Shown piece by piece: positions 46,080-56,015 of a stretch of DNA of 64,000 nucleotides. The DNA is taken from contig CAHIKZ030002631.1 in NCBI GenBank assembly GCA_903632075.3, forward strand, positions 16,001 through 80,000, in the 5' to 3' direction. The number at the start of each line of letters is the position of its first letter. Within the stretch, counting starts at the first letter, position 1. The DNA is from Acanthosepion pharaonis. Taxonomy: Eukaryota; Mollusca; Cephalopoda; Sepiida; Sepiidae. The notes under the pieces were generated by a model, which was not told the DNA's origin, did no database searches, and saw nothing but the letters and a program-made list of their open reading frames with translations. The position numbers and the translations under genes were made by a program.

Positions 46080-46440
46080 GATTGAAACTCATTTGAGACT
46101 TCTATATCTGATCTCTCCAATTACCTGGATTTTCCCAGCAAATTAATATCGAAATAACTGGCAGGAATAATCAACGATCTTGTCGAAATGCCATTGCACA
46201 CGTATTAACTCTCCTAACATAAACGCATTCCAGATGTCCAGAGAGAGCAGGACACTGATAGGTTAGGGGAACGAGTAGTCATAGAGCCTTGGAAATAAAA
46301 GGAAAATGCTTGTTGACCTTTATTACTGAGTTTTGTGTTTGGGCCAAACTGGGTTTGTTTGATAAAAATTCCGACCGTTTTCCATTAAACCGCCCACATA
46401 TCGAAGCTTACAGCATCTGACATTTCAGATTAGAGCCCTC
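46080..46440 (-). mobile_element. 5S/tRNA-chimeric SINE, 5'-truncated copy
   Basis: On the minus strand it begins within the last 20 bases of the 5S part (GATGCTGTAAGCTTCGATA). It then has TGTGGGCGGTTTAATGG, the tRNA-like segment, and a body that matches the neighbouring copy at 46515-46810 (ACACAAAACTCA, GTCCTGCTCTCTCTGGACAT, CAATGGCATTTCGACA). It has no A-tail. Confidence 0.65.
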
Positions 46441-46493
46441 TTTGAGATGGAATGAGAAGTAGACAAAAAAATTTACATATTCATTATCTACTC

Positions 46494-46940
46494 TTTTTTT
46501 TTTTTTTTTTTTTTTTGAATTTCTATATTGATGTGTTCAATGACCTAAATTTTCCCAGAATATTATTAAAGAAAAAAATTGTCATGGATAACCACCGATT
46601 TTAACAGACGATGTCGAGAGATCATTGCACGCGGATCATCTCTCCCTTTCCAGATGGTCAGGGAGAACAGGCCAATGATAGTTTATGGGAACAATCAGTC
46701 ATAACGCCTTGTTAAGAGTACGACAAATAACCATTACTATTGAGTTTTGTGTTTAGTCCATACTGGTTTGTTTGATTCTCTCATTAATAATTCCGATTTG
46801 TCATAACGCCCGCACATTGAAGCTTACATAACCTGGTATTCGGAAGCTGTCACCAATCTATATACTGACCAGGATAGACTTTACTTAAGTTCGGCGATTG
46901 TATGGGGACAGGTGTTTCAATATAATATGACCGCAAGCCA
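46494..46940 (-). mobile_element. 5S/tRNA-chimeric SINE, complete copy with A-tail
   Basis: On the minus strand the 5S-like head is 46938-46818: GGCTTGCGGTCATATTATAT, TGAAACACCTGTCCCCATAC, AATCGCCGAACTTAAGTAAA, GTCTATCCTGGTCAGTATAT, AGATTGGTGACAGC, CGAATACCAGGTTATGTAAG. A degenerate tRNA-like segment follows (TGTGCGGGCGTTATGAC). A body of about 270 bp then ends in 22 A residues (T-run at 46494-46516 on the plus strand). About 445 bp in total. 5S box A, intermediate element and box C positions are all recognisable. Confidence 0.75.
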
Positions 46941-47210
46941 GTTTGACAAGAATATACCAGGTACATGCACAACAGCCAAATGTGAGTGATATCGCGATAG
47001 TTTTTGATAGAAGTAGCACAACATCTGATGCTAAATTAAAAAAAAAATCTTCCGGTTGGATATCATGTGACTGCAAACCTGTATTCATGGTTGGCTGGTT
47101 GTTTTAATTACATTCATAATTTTTTAGTGATACAAGTATTAATAATTAATTCACAGCTGTTGGTAAAACGTTTGGATTCAGACTAATCAGATTAGCTACG
47201 TTTAGGATAG
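46941..47210. other. Unassigned
   Basis: No gene. The minus frame overlapping here is a shadow of the SINE. Confidence 0.4.
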
Positions 47211-47480
47211 TGTTGTGGTAGGATCCACCTAATTTGCATAGTGGAGTACCGACCATATAAATATGGTTGGTACCGGGAAGACGAGGAGAGGAATCAAGAG
47301 ATTCAATCCAGAGACTCTGCCCGACTGCGACTCAGTCAACACATTCTCCAGGAACGGTCTCCCCAGGAATATACAAAAGACTATATGTAAATATTGTGTA
47401 CACTTTCTTGTTTCAATACATTTTGTTCTAAGTACATTTTGTGTTGTATTATTATTCCATGCATTAGTCAAGTTTCAAGA
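47211..47480 (+). mobile_element. Solo LTR-B, copy 1
   Basis: 270 bp from TGTTGTGGTAGG to GTTTCAAGA, flanked by GATAG on both sides (47206-47210 and 47481-47485). Only about ten or so differences separate it from the minus-strand copy at 55637-55903, so both are fairly young. Promoter-like features: an exact POU octamer ATTTGCAT (47232-47239) and TATAAATA (47256-47263). The last bases read AAGA where the other copy has AACA. No internal region adjoins it. Confidence 0.9.
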
Positions 47481-47579
47481 GATAGTAAGTGACGACCAGC
47501 TTCAGCCCACTTTTTCTTTCGGCATTGTGCCAAATTTTTTATCTCTGATGCAATAAATATACAGTCATGTTCGCGGTCA

Positions 47580-47865
47580 AATGTCGCTCTCTCACGTCTG
47601 CGGTCGAAAAGCTGTGAAAATGCTTCCCAGTGGTACTTGTTGGTTAGTAAATATAAGGAACCTAAATGGAATTGAAACGCGGCTCTCCGATCAACAATTT
47701 CGAGCCGTTAACTGTCACACCACCCACACATCAAACTTACAGATTCAGGTATTCCCAAACGGTTACCCATCTTAGTACTGACCAGGTTCAACGTTGCTTA
47801 AATTTGCTGATTGTACAGGAACTGGGACTTCTGTAAATATGGCTTAGATAACAAATTTGTGTCTA
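47580..47865 (-). mobile_element. 5S/tRNA-chimeric SINE, copy 5
   Basis: On the minus strand the 5S-like head (about 47865-47748) has AAGCCATATTTACAG, CAGTTCCTGTACAATCAGC, AAATTTAAGCAACGTTGAAC, CTGGTCAGTACTAAGATGGG, TAACCGTTTGGGAATACCTG and ATCTGTAAGTTT. Directly after comes GATGTGTGGGTGGTGTGAC, GTTAACGGCTCGAAATTG, GGAGAGCCGCGTTTCAATTC, the best preserved tRNA-like segment of the family, with the B-box GTTTCAATTCC. The body continues to about 47580 with no A-tail seen. Confidence 0.8.
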
Positions 47866-48017
47866 AATATATTACTTATAAAATAGCCTTAAACAAAACG
47901 GACGTCATACCTACAAAAACTGGACGGCCAGATTTTTTTTCAAAGATATTCGTTGGCAATATTGGATATAAATTGGATAAAGACACACTAAAAAAATATA
48001 TAAAATGAGGAGGAAAA

Positions 48018-48990
48018 TGTTGTAGAGTGATTTCACAGTGGAGGATTGTATTTGTACTGCATGGGTCCTTAAATAGGTTCGACGTACAAAACGTTAGGAA
48101 CTTGATATAATAGGTATTACGCAGAATAATCTAGTTGTGGTCGCTGATACTTTAGTATTCGACTAACTGTCGTCAGACATCGACTCACTGACCGACCGAC
48201 TGGATATTCAGTCACCCCCACACTACTGGGGGATATTGTGACACAAGGTCGGTTATTTATTGTGCGTTCTTCGAGCCCGTTGGCTCTGCCTAAAAATATG
48301 CCCATTGAACCGGTATCAATGGGCCCATCTAAGGTTTACCAAGATGAACGAATTTTATTTCCTCGGCGTATTAAGTCATTCGTTTGGGTTCCTCCCCGCC
48401 CGAAGGCAGAGAGTTCAACCGAACAGTCGGTTCAGAAGTGAAGGACTGACGATATTCAGTCACCCCCATACGAGGGAGTCATGTGGCACAAGGCCGGTTT
48501 AACGTGGGATCTCCGAGCCCGTGGGCTCAGTCAAAAATATGCCCATTGAACCCGTATAAACGGGTTCCGAGTCGGTTTACTTCCCCGAAAGAGAATCCGC
48601 CCTTCGGCGTAGCCTCGTTCGGGTTCCACCCCGCATGAAGGCAGAGAGTTCAACCGAACAATATTCAGTCTCCCCCTCACTGGGGCAACATGTGACACAA
48701 GGTCGGTTATTTATTATATGGGTTTTCCGAGCCCGTGTAATTGGCTCAAAAATATGTACATTGTACTTGTATAAACGGTTTCAATCTATTATCCATTTCT
48801 TCCCGAACGCTACTCCGCCCTTCAGTGTAGCCTCGTTTGGTTTGGTCTATCCCTGCCCGAAGGCAGAGAGTTCAACCGAACAGTTGGTCAGAAAGTGAGC
48901 TACTTACTGACTGACGTTATTCTTACTACTCCTACTTATTATAGGTGGGAGAGTCTATTAACTATAGAATAGCTGTGTTCCACTATAACA
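48018..48990 (-). mobile_element. Solo LTR-A enlarged by HP units, copy 3
   Basis: Both outer parts match LTR-A. On the plus strand 48018-48190 begins TGTTGTAGAGTGATTTCAC and 48925-48990 ends CACTATAACA. It is flanked by GAAAA (48013-48017) and GAAAG (48991-48995), a 4/5 duplication. The middle, about 700 bp, holds three HP units that the other two LTR-A copies lack at the same place. Total 973 bp against about 250. Confidence 0.8.
48215..48890 (+). repeat. Three tandem HP units
   Basis: ACAAGG(T/C)CGGTT recurs at about 48243, 48489 and 48693, giving spacings near 245 and 205 bp. The second unit is the cleanest: GAGCCCGTGGGCTC (hairpin 1) and GAACCCG-TATAAA-CGGGTTC (48548-48567, a perfect 7-bp stem with TATAAA as loop). 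Each unit ends near GGCAGAGAGTTCAACCGAAC. The same unit occurs in a different sequence context at 3195-4110 and 16330-16560, with fragments near 62262-62310 and 63165-63245. Confidence 0.85.
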
Positions 48991-49189
48991 GAAAGGTGGA
49001 ACTCGACTAAAAGACAAATTTTAATTATATAAATTAAAATTGAACAAGGGGGATGTAAATAAATAGTTCCACAAGAGTTTAAAATAGAAAAAGCGGAACT
49101 CACAGACCCCCCAAAAGACGTAAGGAATGTAAAAAGTGTTTCTTGTATCTGCATCCCTTTTTTTTGTTTGACCCTAAATATAGACGGCT

Positions 49190-49972
49190 TCAGAATCTCG
49201 AAGATGGTGTTGATCGTGCGATCTGTAAAACAGAAAAACCATGTGTTCGATTTACTATGGCACAAGCATAATTGTCCAGCAAATGTTGACCAATTGCAGA
49301 CTCATGGACTGACTGAGTTGTTCTTCTTATAGGCTGACTGGGACTGCCTGTACGCAAAAAAGCAGGAACATACTGCGCCACCCGCGCCTCCAACCTTAGA
49401 TTGGTACGTCTTATGTATACCGCGTCACAACGGCATTTAAATCTATAAACGACTAAATTTTTATGAAAATAGGACAGCCTATCTTTAGAAAAGGAAGGAA
49501 GGAGCGTTCTAGTATGAAAAACCGTGCGCAAGTTAACAGCTTTGTATGTAGACAAAATGGTTGCCAAAATTTGGTCCAATAATAGCTGACATTTCCTGCC
49601 AAGGTAACTTCAAATAAACAGGACATTGGCTAGGACCAAATATCACAGGCTTCTTTAACCGTCTGATTTTGTTATCAATCACACGCTTGATAACATTGAT
49701 GGGATATCCATTACTTTCGAAAATATTTCGAATTTTCGTAAGTTCACTATTCTAACATTTCAGGGGAACAAATCATGACAGCATGATGGACCAAAGTAAA
49801 ATCAGACCAATTTTGAGAGATTTTAGGAACAAACGAGTTCCAGCTCGTAAAGAGTCCATTGAATGTGGGCTTACGAAAAACATTAGTGACGAAAGCCACA
49901 TACTTGCGTTCAACAAGGACATCCAAAAAAATCTATCCTTTTCAATCTCCATCGTATAATTAAGGGAAGGAT

Positions 49973-49985
<13 letters not shown>
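49190..49985 (-). pseudogene. Penelope-like element, RT end and GIY-YIG fragment
   Basis: Minus strand. The upstream broken frames read like the end of Penelope RT ('MEIEKDRFF', 'IRNIFESNGYPINVIKRVID', 'NKIRRLKKPVIFGPSQCPVYL'). The open frame 49579-49190 then contains KNLVVYRFKCRCDAVYIRRTN followed by LRLEARVAQYVPAFL and SAIGQHLLDN. This matches the C-terminal GIY-YIG endonuclease of Penelope-like elements ('VVY.F.C.C...YIGRTNR.LE.RI.EHVP...S.I..HL'). In the YIGRT block the Gly is Arg. The 5' half of the element is missing, and a (TA)n tract bounds it. Confidence 0.8.

Positions 49986-50027
<42 letters not shown>
49976..50027. repeat. (TA)n microsatellite
   Basis: About 26 TA units abutting the Penelope relic. 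Confidence 0.95.
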
Positions 50028-50028
<1 letters not shown>

Positions 50029-50204
50029 CTAGCCGAATTACTCGCGCTTTGATCCGTGTAACACAGTTTTTTGTATGAAAATTGATTTTAAATAATTGTT
50101 ATAATTTGTGTAGAAAAATGATGCATTTCAATATTACTCAATGATCTTGCCGATGTGACGTCCATCTTAGTTCTTTCTTCATCCTTATTTTCGATAGGAA
50201 TTAT

Positions 50205-50450
50205 TCCCTTGTTCAAATTGAAATTTAATTTACATCAAAGGGAAAAAAAAATCAGTGAGATGTATGTGCCCCCTGGGGACCCCCATTCATCGAAATGAAA
50301 TGTACTTATCCAAGTATCCTAGGAGCCATTCGCTTGTTCAAATTTAAATTTAATTCATATCAAAGGGAAAAATTTCAGGGATGGGTTGCCCCTCGGGCTC
50401 CCCCTTTAATCAAAATGAAATATACTTTTCCAAGTACCCTACGTGATGCA
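50205..50450 (+). repeat. Direct repeat, two copies of about 120 bp
   Basis: Both copies have TTGTTCAAAT.TAAATTTAAT, CATATCAAAGGGAAAAA-type sequence, CCC(C)T(G)GGG.(C/T)CCCC and AATGAAAT.TACTT.TCCAAG. Copies at about 50209-50333 and 50334-50450. A TAGCCGAATTACTCGCGC motif precedes them at 50033. Confidence 0.75.
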
Positions 50451-50499
50451 GTTTCAGAATATGTATTGTTAAGCAGGTCTATCTCCAAAATCCTATGAG

Positions 50500-51342
50500 G
50501 AGTTTGATAACAAACAGAGGCTACAACATTATATATTTATATATAGATATTATTATTTGAAAAAATGCTGCTGTTTTATATTGTCGATAAGGTCGCAAGC
50601 GTGATGGCCTTCAATTAACAGAATTCACGTTTATCGAAATTGTGCGGGTAAATGTTTTCTTTTTTATGGAAATAAAAATAAAATGACAAAGATAGGAATA
50701 AAATAATATAAATATATATATATAATAATATATGTAATAATAATATAAAAATAATATAAAAATAAAATTTAAAAAATTTAATATAAACAATAAAAACAAT
50801 AATAAAACTAAAACAACTGAAATAGATGAGAATACATGTTTTTAATTTGTCTAACGACATATCGTTTCTTTATGGGTCATTTAATGCCGAAATTTAATTT
50901 CCTTGGGAACTTTGAATAATAAAAATATGATACATGCTAATCTTTACTAATAATTGAATAAATGGTAGATGATAGTCAGCTTTTGTACATATACATATTT
51001 GTGTATATATATATATTTAATAGATGCGTTAATGTATGTGTTTTATGTTTTGTTGAAGCTGTATTTTGAAAAACAGTTTGATTTCTATGAAATTATACGA
51101 TACACAGATCAATATGAAAGAGTTCTTTCATGCTGGTTCTTTCGTTGATGTTATTCAGCGGCGTATCAACCGATAGATTTTTAATAGCCGAATTATAACT
51201 ATTTTGAACGAAGTTATATGGATTGAACTAAGTGTATTTTGAACGCAATTGTATGCCTTCAACTACACATAAAATGTATTGTTACACATTTTAATATAAA
51301 ACGCATTGTTGAATGCTACTATAAACATTATTGTTTGTAATT

Positions 51343-51344
<2 letters not shown>
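50500..51344. other. AT-rich, no gene; small SPR head fragment
   Basis: 50868-50905 carries the SPR head (TTATGGGTCATTTAATGCCG, AAATTTAATTT). The rest is AT-rich with short TA runs near 50713 and 51003. Confidence 0.5.

Positions 51345-51404
<60 letters not shown>
51345..51404. repeat. (TA)n microsatellite
   Basis: Interrupted once by an extra A near 51376. Confidence 0.9.
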
Positions 51405-51407
<3 letters not shown>

Positions 51408-51424
51408 GAAATGGATAAAGTCCG

Positions 51425-51545
51425 ATAATTTTCAAAGGACGAATATTTTCTATGAAAATTTCTCGGACATTCAGGCCGGTAAATGTTATTTAATACTGTT
51501 TATTATAAACAGAACATTTACTTAAATACTTGTATCTATAAAAAA
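51425..51545 (+). repeat. Dispersed repeat, partner of 23740-23845
   Basis: Contains ATTCAGGCCGGTAAATG and a GTTTATTATAAAC inverted core (51498-51510), then AATACTTGTATCTA. Unknown family. Confidence 0.65.
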
Positions 51546-51567
51546 GAACGTTAAACATAAAAATGTC

Positions 51568-51572
<5 letters not shown>

Positions 51573-51625
<53 letters not shown>
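51573..51625. repeat. (TA)n microsatellite
   Basis: Directly abuts the foldback at 51629, as in the 13.28 kb copy. Confidence 0.95.
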
Positions 51626-51628
<3 letters not shown>

Positions 51629-51631
<3 letters not shown>

Positions 51632-51725
51632 GATAGATGTGAGTTTGTGACCATGGGTTTCACACTTTAGCTATCGTCAGCGATCGCAAAGCGTGAAAAT
51701 TGGGTCACAAAATCACATCTATCCA
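51629..51725. repeat. Foldback element, copy 2
   Basis: A 97-bp palindrome. Outer arms 51629-51652 (TTGGATAGATGTGAG...) and 51702-51725; inner arms GGTTTCACACTTTAGCTATCG and CGATCGCAAAGCGTGAAA around a TCAG turn. Only a few mismatches. No coding capacity. Confidence 0.9.
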
Positions 51726-51844
51726 ACCAAATATGTTAGCTGAAATCTCTGATATTGAATATTTTTAAGTAATAAGTGGCATAAATATATAAATAATAAT
51801 TATATATATATATATTTATATATATTTATATTTCATACACATTT

Positions 51845-51847
<3 letters not shown>

Positions 51848-51911
<64 letters not shown>
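51848..51911. repeat. (CA)n-(TA)n microsatellite
   Basis: CA 51848-51861, TA 51862-51911, in the same position relative to the foldback as at 13485-13552. Confidence 0.95.
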
Positions 51912-51915
<4 letters not shown>

Positions 51916-52144
51916 TGTACAAATTTATTATGAAAGAGTCAGTGATTATTGTGTTTGTATTGAGGTTTTGAATACAGTTTGATTTCTTTCAGAAATTTTA
52001 GGATATTATATGGCTTAATGGCATGAAAGAGTTCTTTTATGTTGGCTCTCTGCTTGATTTTGTTTAGCATTAAATCAACTTCTATGGGTTATTTGGAAAT
52101 GTAGATATTTTGAGGAAATTTGTAGGCATTAAATTACAGATAAA

Positions 52145-52610
52145 ATGTATTGCTGGTTTGGTTTGGTCTGATTTCGTTTACGGCATATTAACCTCAATAG
52201 GTTATTTAATGCCGACATGATTTTTATGGCTGGTAATTTTTTGTCTTCAAAAATGTATTGCTGGTAATAATTTTTCCGTTGAAAATTTATTGCTGGTATT
52301 AAAACCTAGTTTTACACTTTCCTACTATTTTGACCATAATTTGGGGGTTAAGTCTTTGACTATAGTTGTGACCCTAACAGGTGCTATCACTCGGGTCAGG
52401 GTGGATCTGGGAATACAAGCAATTAGGTGGTAGTTCTACGCTCATGGAAGCCCCTTAATCAGAGGGCTTGCTGTTGGATATAGTTTATCGTCATACTCTG
52501 AACGCTATATTGTTGGTAATTTTACTATCAATATGTGTTGTTGGTAATATTTGTATATAAATATATATTGCTGATATCTTTGCTATAAAAATGTATCTAT
52601 CTGAAGTTAT
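52145..52610 (+). repeat. SPR copy e, best head-to-tail copy
   Basis: Head 52153-52240: GGTTTGGTTTGGTCTG, GTTTACGGCATATTAACC, CAATAGGTTATTTAATGCCG. Minisatellite 52240-52310. Link GGGGGTTAAGTCTTTG...CCTAACAGGTGCTATCAC. Tail 52402-52505: GGATCTGGGAATACAAGC, AATTAGGTGGTAGTTCTAC, TTAATCAGAGGGCTTGCTG, GGATATAGTTTATCGTCAT. More minisatellite units follow. This shows the single-copy order from which the satellite unit can be derived. Confidence 0.75.
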
Positions 52611-52692
52611 ATTGAATGAATTACTAGGTCTTCTGCTAGGGATTTTATGGTAATGTATCTGCAACATAAATCATCATTGTTATGCAAAATTC

Positions 52693-52699
<7 letters not shown>

Positions 52700-52731
<32 letters not shown>

Positions 52732-52785
52732 AAATATATGTGTATATTAGCGTGAAACCCAGGGTCATGAATCAATCCAAAACAA

Positions 52786-52818
<33 letters not shown>

Positions 52819-52840
52819 ATATATATTATATATATATGAA
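52700..52840. repeat. (TA)n tracts around a half foldback
   Basis: TA 52697-52728 and 52785-52837 (interrupted). Between them 52744-52780 is a minus-strand partial left arm of the foldback element (GTGAAACCCAGGGTCATGA). Confidence 0.75.
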
Positions 52841-52859
52841 AAGTAATCTCTTCGCCAGC

Positions 52860-53090
52860 TGAATCAAGCTTGTGTTGTATCATATGAACTGCATTCTTGC
52901 AATCTATGCTAAATATGTATAGGCTACTTGACACTAATCCCTTTTGAGGAAGGCAAACATCCATCAATTCCCTCAACAACAGAGCTGAGTGAATTATCTA
53001 TTCTAGTTTTTCAGCCAGGCTAGGAGCTGAATTCTGAATTCAAAAAGATGAAAATTTATATTGGTTTTCTGCTAAGAATGTTGGTCCACT
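52860..53090 (-). repeat. Dispersed repeat, partner of 44945-45210
   Basis: Reverse-complement match described at the partner copy. Ends are approximate. Confidence 0.65.
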
Positions 53091-53580
53091 GTTTCATCCT
53101 TCACCACCATTCTCGTCAGACATTTATTCTTATAAATATTTAAGTCTACCATCACACCTGGCCTAGTGCTTCTGCTATGAATTTAACGATTCGGGGTAAA
53201 TTACAAAGAAGAATATGTCATGTAATCGGTCCTGATCTGACAAGTCGGCTTGAGTCATTTTAACCACCGCCATCCCTATGACCTGTCTGGAAATATTTTC
53301 ACGACAATTTTTTTTTGATGAACTTTGTTCTTTGCTACATCGAATTAAATGAATTTAAACGCGGTAGTAAATTTGTCATCAATTCACAGTTGCAATTGTT
53401 AGATGCAACCGTAAGTCCTATGCCAATAGCTTCTTCTCTCGCACATCTCGCTTGTGGAAATCTTTTCCTATTTCTTGCTTTCCAATCACCTTCGATCTGC
53501 AAAAGTTTTAATGCAACGCCAATATGCCTATCCCGAATTCAAAACAATGATAAAATGTATATTGAATTAAATTCATGAAC
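53090..53580 (+). pseudogene. LINE-J 3' fragment
   Basis: Broken frames: 'RQTFILINI.VYHHTWPSAS', 'LQRRICHVIGPDLTSRLES', 'MNFVLCYIELNEFKRGSKF', 'VINSQLQLLDATVSPMPIAS', 'SLAHLACGNLF', 'FQSPSICKSFNATPICLS'. The 3' end (ATTCAAAACAATGATAAAATG) resembles that of the 44 kb copies. Confidence 0.75.
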
Positions 53581-53636
53581 TTCTGTTCCAATTTTAATCC
53601 ATTATTCTATAAGAAAATTATTCCAGATAAATATCT

Positions 53637-53639
<3 letters not shown>

Positions 53640-53679
<40 letters not shown>

Positions 53680-53960
53680 CCCATATTTCATTGAATACGA
53701 CAGACAAGGTGCTTTTATTTAGTTTTTATACTGAATCATGCGGTGTAATAATTTTTTATATCGGATATATAATTATATAAAACTGTCCGAATGCTTTTTT
53801 TTTATAGCTTTTATATACATTAACCCATTTTCAAGGATTAAATATTTTAACTGTTAAATAAAATAATTGTTGTATGTTTTAAAAACATTTTAATTTAAAT
53901 AAGAATTTTTGTTGTATATTTTATAAAATGTTTACATTTTTCAAAAAACATCAAAATGTT
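53640..53960. repeat. (TA)n plus dispersed repeat, copy 2
   Basis: TA 53640-53678, then the repeat shared with 21110-21405 in the same orientation and with the same (TA)n neighbour. Here the inverted GGCTA/TAGCC core seen at 21258-21285 is degraded (53806-53835). Confidence 0.7.
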
Positions 53961-55109
53961 TGTCCAATTTTTATTATTATTGGTTTTTGAAAAAGCTAAA
54001 TTATAAAAAATAATGTCTTACTAATAAAAACAAAAACACCAACACTAAAAATTTGCGCTTTTATGTGAGAAATGTACATTTAAAAATATGAATTTTTAAA
54101 AATCTGTTTCAAAATCATTGATAATCATTCCGCCTCACCTGCTATCCTTTTTCGCTGCACCTATGAAGCTCGTCGCACCATTTAGTAATCTCAGCATTAA
54201 TCCTTTATGTCTTCGTAGATTTATCAACTTGTTTGTAGTAAAATGATTTTAACGAAATAGGAAGACTATCTTTCCAAGAACCATCTTTATTTATTAAAAA
54301 GAATGTTCACCACATACAAGGCTTAAGAGTGACTCAAGGTGGAGCTTTACTCAAAGAGGTTGTTGTTCTTATTAAAGGATAAAAGTTTATATTATTAATG
54401 TAGGATAAATTAAAATGAATATAAAGCCTATGTTTTTATATGTTTGAATTGGAATGAAAAGAATCTAAAATCAAATGACCTTAAATTGCAAAAAGACCGA
54501 AAAATGAGTTTCTGTTTTTTTTTTACTGCAAATAATCTTAATTTATTTTATTATAGTCATTCAGTTATTGCTGTATGATGATATAATTTCGATACCTGAT
54601 GAACAGATAGAAAGTAGGTTGAATTTTAAAAATGCTGTTTTCAAAATCACGTTTTCATAGAACTTTAAAATTTCATTAGCTGGAGAAGAATGTCCACCTT
54701 TCACTATGGTAATAGTGCAAGTGAAAATGATAAATATCGAATATGATTTCTCGTTCAATCCGCACATTTATCCATTACTCTCCCGCGTCCTTTATTATAG
54801 TACAGAGCTTAAACCGCATAAATTGATGTAGCAAAGAGGAAACTTATCAGAACAATTCCCATGAAGATATAGAAAAGTCAGGGACGGATTGGTAATTGAG
54901 AAAAGGTTAAGATTGTAGACACGTTTTTCACCGTAACGTATTTAAGATTTTCTATAAATATTTTCATGGTAATATTGATCAAAATAAAACTTGTTACATA
55001 TGGAAACTTGTGAATAAAATAAGTATAGACATTATATGAAAAATTTTACGGAGACACTGGATTACGTGAAATTTTCCTCACATTTACTGAGTGCTCTTCT
55101 GTCACACAG
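53961..55109. other. AT-rich, LINE-J scraps, no gene
   Basis: 54800-54905 (minus) has a LINE-J-like 'FYIFMGIVL' block, and 54948-54975 (plus) an isolated TTTCTATAAATATTTTCATGG block of the same family. The minus frame 54561-54767 has no recognised domain. Confidence 0.45.
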
Positions 55110-56015
55110 TAATAATTATGATAATATAGACTCACCCTAATCAAGGCAATAAAGCCACTAAGACGCAAATGTCTAGTAAGTGTGAGAGAATATAAGAAAA
55201 ACATTATTAAAGAGAAAGAACAATAAAAGAACGGAAATTAAGAAGACAGAAGATAACAACTGGCATTGCATTTAAATTTTTGAAGAACAAATTTGTGAAA
55301 CAAGAAGCCGTAAGAGTTTTCCGCAAAAAAAATCTTTTAGCATCAAACTTACAGTTACATCTAGCCATTTCAAATGTATGAGACCTTTCGTCCAGTCTAG
55401 TACTGTGCTTGATTGCATTTATATCGTCTAGGTGTCATAGAGTGTAGTTCTTAAGAACAATTACCTGGAAAGGATTTATTGAAAAGGCATGTGGAAGCTT
55501 CGTTAAAGCAGGGGAAAAAAGACTAAAGCCGATACGCCAGGTCATGACAAATAACATTGCAGATTCTTCTTTGGATTGTAACAAGGGTCTATAAATATAT
55601 AACAGAAGCACGAGCCCATATGTGGTAGCAGTATTCTGTTGAAACTTGACTAATGCATGGAATAATAATGCAACACAAAATGTACTTAGAACAAAATGTA
55701 TTGAAATAAGAAAATGTACACAATATTTACATATAGTCTTTTGTATATTCTTGGGAAGACCGTTCCTGGAGAATGTGTTGACTGAGTCGCAGTCGGGCAG
55801 AGTCTCGGGTTGAATCTCTTGATTCCTTCCTCTCTTCCCGGTACCAACCATATTTATATGGTCGGTACTCCACTATGCAAATTAGGTGGATCCTACCACA
55901 ACATATTCAATGCAGGGACGGATGGCAGATTCTGGCGAAGAAAATTGCCTCACGCATCACATTGAACCAACTTTCCTACCATCAGACCTAGCAATCGATT
56001 CCATATCATCTTTCC
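55110..56015 (-). pseudogene. LINE-J fragment interrupted by solo LTR-B
   Basis: On the minus strand the upstream part (56015-55904) reads 'YMKWKDDMESIARS.GRKVGS' and 'ESAIRPCIEY'. The downstream part (55636-55110) continues 'CYHIWARASVIYL', 'IQRRICNVI', 'LPHAFSINPFQVIVL', ending with TTGCGTCTTAGTGGCTTTAT at about 55150. Taking out 55637-55903 plus one GAATA restores collinearity with the other copies. Stops and frameshifts throughout. Confidence 0.8.
55637..55903 (-). mobile_element. Solo LTR-B, copy 2, inserted in LINE-J
   Basis: 267 bp, TGTTGAAACTTG to CTACCACAACA on the plus strand, with exact 5-bp duplications TATTC at 55632-55636 and 55904-55908. Near-identical to 47211-47480, in the opposite orientation. 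It retains the octamer (ATGCAAAT on the plus strand) and the TATAAATA. Confidence 0.95.

Noticed and set aside
46818..46938. Functional 5S rRNA gene
   Set aside because: Too many changes in the conserved core, and it is followed by SINE body and A-tail instead of a T-run terminator.
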